A stretch of DNA of 6,424 bases from DATGYC01 sp035298385 (lineage in GTDB: Bacteria; Bacillota; Sulfobacillia; Symbiobacteriales; Symbiobacteriaceae), in contig DATGYC010000366.1 in NCBI GenBank assembly GCA_035298385.1, positions 1 to 6,424 of the forward strand. Direction: 5' to 3'. Of this stretch, positions 3,675 through 6,424 are shown piece by piece. The notes beneath the pieces are model-generated. The model did not search any database. It saw nothing but the letters and a program-made list of their open reading frames with translations, and was not told where the DNA came from. Each line of letters opens with the position of its first letter. Position 1 is the stretch's first letter. The position numbers and the translations under genes are program-made.

Positions 3675-6424
3675 TTGAACATAACCCATCACTGGCACGC
3701 CGATTCCCCCGATTCCGCTCTGGCGGCGACCAATTCCGGCCCACAGGGCCTCGCGGCGGCCGCGGCCACGGAGCGCCTGGCCCAGGATGGACCGAACGAG
3801 ATCCCCAAGGGCCGAGAGGAGACCACCCTCCAGATCATCTGGCGGCAGATCAACAACCCGCTGATCTGGGTCCTGTTGGGCGCCGGCGCCCTCTCGGTCG
3901 CGATCGGTAAGGGGACGGACGGCCTGACCGTCTTCGCCGTTGTCATCCTCAACGCCGTGATCGGCTACGTCCAGGAGTCTCGCGCCGGCAAGGCGATCGC
4001 TGCGCTGGCCTCCCTCGTGCCGCAGAACGCTACCGTCCTGCGGGACGGGCAGGAGACCGCCATCCCCGCCCGGGAGATCGTCAGGGGCGACCTAGTCGTT
4101 CTGCGCTCGGGCGACAAGGTCCCCGCTGACCTCCGGCTGGTCTCCCTCAAATCCCTGCAGATCGAAGAGTCGGCCCTGACGGGCGAATCCCTGCCCGTCA
4201 GCAAGACGACCGATCCCGTCGATGCCGGGGCGCCCCTTGGTGACCGGACCTGCCTCGCCTTTGGCGGGACGCTCGTCACCTGGGGCACCGGCACCGGCGT
4301 CGTCGTGGCGACGGGCGCCGAGACCGAGCTCGGCCGAATCCAACTGATGATGAACGAGGCGGGCACCAAGGTCGAGACGCCGCTCACCCGGCAGATCGAA
4401 CAGCTCTCGAAGATGCTGACGATCGTGATCGGGGTCGTGGCCCTCCTCCTACTGATCGCCGGGCTCGTGCGGGGCTACGCCATCGGCGATGCGATCCTGG
4501 CCGCCGTCACCCTGGCTGTCGCCGCGATTCCGGAGGGGCTCCCCGCCGTGATCACGATCGCCCTAGCGATTGGCGTCCAGCGGATGGCCGATCGGAAGGC
4601 GGTCGTGCGCATCCTCCCCGCGGTCGAGACGTTGGGCTCGGTCAATACGATCTGCTCGGACAAGACCGGCACCCTGACCAAGAACGAGATGACGGTCCAG
4701 GCGATCTGGCTGCCCGCGGAGAGTTGGCGGGTCACTGGTGTAGGCTACGAGCCGAAGGGCGGGTTCGTGCGGGAAGGCAGTGGTGCGGCGCCCGTTGACG
4801 CAGCCGGTCTTGCGCCGACCGATGCGCCGCCCTCTGCGGCCGCACTGGAGCTGCTGAAGGCCGCCGTCCTCTGCTCCGATTCGACCCTGGAGCAGGCAGG
4901 AGGCGAGTGGCGGGTGACCGGTGACCCAACCGAGGGCGCCCTCGTCGTCGCCCTGCAGAAGGCTGGGATCACCGCCGCCGAGCTGCGGGCGGCGAATCCG
5001 CGCAAGGATGCGATCCCGTTTGAGTCCGAGCGCCAGTATATGGCGACCCTGAACCAACGGGCGGATGGCACCTGCCAGTTCCTGGTCAAGGGCGGCGCTG
5101 AGGTCGTCTTCCAGCGCTGTACGGAGATGGCCGGGGGGCGCCCCTTCGATGCGGAGGCCGCACACGAGGCGATGCGCGGCTACGCTGGCCAGGGCATGCG
5201 GGTCCTGGCGATCGCCGAAAAGCCCAACGTCTGCTCGGACAACACGGTCGAAGAGGAGGAGCTCCACCAAGGGCTACGGCTCCTCGGCCTCGTGGCGATG
5301 ATCGATCCGCCGCGAGCAGAGGCGATCGAGGCGGTGGCGGCCTTCAAGCGAGCTGGCATTGTGACCAAGATGATCACCGGCGACCACGCCGTGACGGCGG
5401 CGGCGATCGGGCAGCAACTGGGGCTGACCGAGGGCGCCCCGCTGACCGACGGGCGCCCGGGCGGGATTGGCGCCAACGCCTCTGCCGCGGCGGCGCCCAT
5501 CGCTCCGGCAACGACTGGCTCTGAACTCGAGGCGATGGATGACGCTCAACTCCGTACCGTCGCCCTCCGCCAGAACGTCTTCGCCCGTGTCGCCCCCGAA
5601 CAGAAGCTCCGCCTCGTCAAGGCACTGCAGACCGAGGGCCAAGTCGTTGCCATGACCGGTGACGGCGTCAACGACGGCCCCGCCCTCCGCCAGGCCGATA
5701 TCGGCGTAGCGATGGGGATCACCGGGACCGAGGTCGCCAAGGAGGCGGGCGCCATTATCCTGACCGATGACAACTTCGCCACCATCCGCAGCGCCGTCGA
5801 GGAGGGGCGCCGGGTCTACGACAACCTGATCAAGTCCTTCGCCTTCCTCCTGCCCACCAACCTCGGCGAGGGCCTGATCATCCTGATCGCCGTCCTCTTC
5901 TTCCCCTTCGTCGGCGGGACGATCCTGATGCCGATCGAGCCGACCCAGGTCCTCTGGATCAACCTGGTCTCCACGATCACGCTCTCCCTGCCGCTAGCGC
6001 TGGAGGCGAAGGAGCCGGACGTGATGGAGCGGCCGCCGCGGCCGAAGCAGGACCCAGGGACGGCTCGCTTCCTGGCGGTGCGCACGCTCCTGGTCGCCCT
6101 CTTCTTTACGGCGCAGGCGCTGGTGGTCTTCCTCTCGATCATTGGGCGCCACGGCGGTAGCGTCTCGCACGGCGCCCTTGCCCAGGCCCAGACGGGGGCG
6201 GTCACGGCTGTCGTCCTGGCGCAGATCTTCTACGTGATCCAGTGCCGCTCGATCAGCGGCTTCGTGACCGAGATCGGGTTTCGGAGCAACCTGTTCATCT
6301 GGTACGGGATTGGGCTCCTTCTGCTCTTGCAGGTGGGCTTCGTCTACCTGCCCTTCCTGCAGGTCGCCTTTGGCACGGCGCCCCTCGCCGGGGGCGACTG
6401 GCTCTTGGTGCTTGGTTCAGCGGT
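3675..6424 (+). CDS. P2-type (class II) cation-transporting ATPase, C-terminus cut by window edge
   Basis: Membrane pump that couples ATP hydrolysis, through an aspartyl-phosphate intermediate, to cation transport; calcium-type by family, exact ion uncertain. From TTG at 3675, 916 codons are visible. In order: N-terminal cation-ATPase motif HWHADS then GPNEIP; TM1 from about residue 62 (NPLIWVLLGAGALSVAIG); TM2 ending YVQESRAGKA; actuator motif TGES (169-172); TM3 from about 247; TM4 with PEGLP (286-290); phosphorylation site DKTGTL (Asp329); nucleotide-domain KGGAE (472-476, usually KGAPE); MITGDH; hinge TGDGVND (661-667) followed by G where A is usual; TM5 with PTNLGE; TM6 with WINLVSTITLSLP (Asn763); and TM7-10. 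The final YLPFLQVAFGTAPL segment matches the start of TM10 in related pumps, so probably only 20-40 residues are missing. TM6 has Thr767 where SERCA has its calcium-binding Asp800. An extra Ala/Gly-rich loop lies at about 591-613. The gene is divergent from its neighbours. Confidence 0.93.
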   Translation, partial: MNITHHWHADSPDSALAATNSGPQGLAAAAATERLAQDGPNEIPKGREETTLQIIWRQINNPLIWVLLGAGALSVAIGKGTDGLTVFAVVILNAVIGYVQESRAGKAIAALASLVPQNATVLRDGQETAIPAREIVRGDLVVLRSGDKVPADLRLVSLKSLQIEESALTGESLPVSKTTDPVDAGAPLGDRTCLAFGGTLVTWGTGTGVVVATGAETELGRIQLMMNEAGTKVETPLTRQIEQLSKMLTIVIGVVALLLLIAGLVRGYAIGDAILAAVTLAVAAIPEGLPAVITIALAIGVQRMADRKAVVRILPAVETLGSVNTICSDKTGTLTKNEMTVQAIWLPAESWRVTGVGYEPKGGFVREGSGAAPVDAAGLAPTDAPPSAAALELLKAAVLCSDSTLEQAGGEWRVTGDPTEGALVVALQKAGITAAELRAANPRKDAIPFESERQYMATLNQRADGTCQFLVKGGAEVVFQRCTEMAGGRPFDAEAAHEAMRGYAGQGMRVLAIAEKPNVCSDNTVEEEELHQGLRLLGLVAMIDPPRAEAIEAVAAFKRAGIVTKMITGDHAVTAAAIGQQLGLTEGAPLTDGRPGGIGANASAAAAPIAPATTGSELEAMDDAQLRTVALRQNVFARVAPEQKLRLVKALQTEGQVVAMTGDGVNDGPALRQADIGVAMGITGTEVAKEAGAIILTDDNFATIRSAVEEGRRVYDNLIKSFAFLLPTNLGEGLIILIAVLFFPFVGGTILMPIEPTQVLWINLVSTITLSLPLALEAKEPDVMERPPRPKQDPGTARFLAVRTLLVALFFTAQALVVFLSIIGRHGGSVSHGALAQAQTGAVTAVVLAQIFYVIQCRSISGFVTEIGFRSNLFIWYGIGLLLLLQVGFVYLPFLQVAFGTAPLAGGDWLLVLGSA

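Noticed and set aside
985..5215. Three GCGATCGC octamers (985, 3993, 5208), resembling the HIP1 repeat of cyanobacteria
   Set aside because: The two in the ATPase are read as Ala-Ile-Ala codons and the one at 985 falls in an Ala/Ile-rich part of the glycosyltransferase. Codon preference explains them, and nothing else suggests a cyanobacterium.
4563..5270. Minus-strand 235-codon frame opposite the ATPase
   Set aside because: It lies across the phosphorylation and nucleotide-binding domains of a clear P-type ATPase and shows no recognisable protein.

Overview
The window looks like chromosomal DNA of a GC-rich (roughly 63% by eye) endospore-forming member of the Firmicutes (Bacillota). The argument rests on a two-gene spore-coat module (a CotS-family kinase-like protein followed by a CotSA-like family 4 glycosyltransferase), strong AGGAGG-type ribosome binding sites, and use of TTG and GTG starts. 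I cannot name the genus.

Layout. (1) 1-1379, minus strand: glycosyltransferase with a complete catalytic region. Its Ser/Lys/Gln-rich hexapeptide-repeat tail runs off the left edge. (2) 1376-2707, minus strand: CotS-family protein, overlapping the glycosyltransferase start by 4 bases (GTGA). It carries an unusual low-complexity N-terminal extension of about 100 residues. (3) 2708-2822: a compact junction holding the intrinsic terminator of the upstream minus-strand gene, a perfect 10-bp palindrome and a possible promoter for the coat pair. (4) 2823-3479, minus strand: a protein of about 218 residues that I do not recognise. (5) 3480-3674: divergent intergenic region with a hairpin over one ribosome binding site and a 7-bp inverted repeat upstream of the ATPase. 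(6) 3675-6424, plus strand: a P2-type cation-transporting ATPase, complete except for the last few tens of residues, which fall beyond the right edge.

How the genes relate. The kinase-like and glycosyltransferase genes form a translationally coupled pair, presumably expressed in the mother cell and acting on the spore coat or spore surface. The glycosyltransferase tail is basic and serine-rich, reminiscent of the phosphorylated repeats of CotB and CotG, so a link between the kinase-like partner and the tail is an attractive but untested idea. The ATPase is divergently transcribed and need not be functionally linked. It has all the catalytic motifs of a P-type pump, but its sixth membrane helix lacks the Asp used for calcium binding in SERCA-type pumps, so its ion is uncertain.

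I found no tRNA, rRNA, CRISPR array, transposase, attachment site or origin. Nothing here is clearly a new system. The most original points are the repeat-tailed glycosyltransferase, the extended CotS-like protein, and the unrecognised gene between them and the ATPase.
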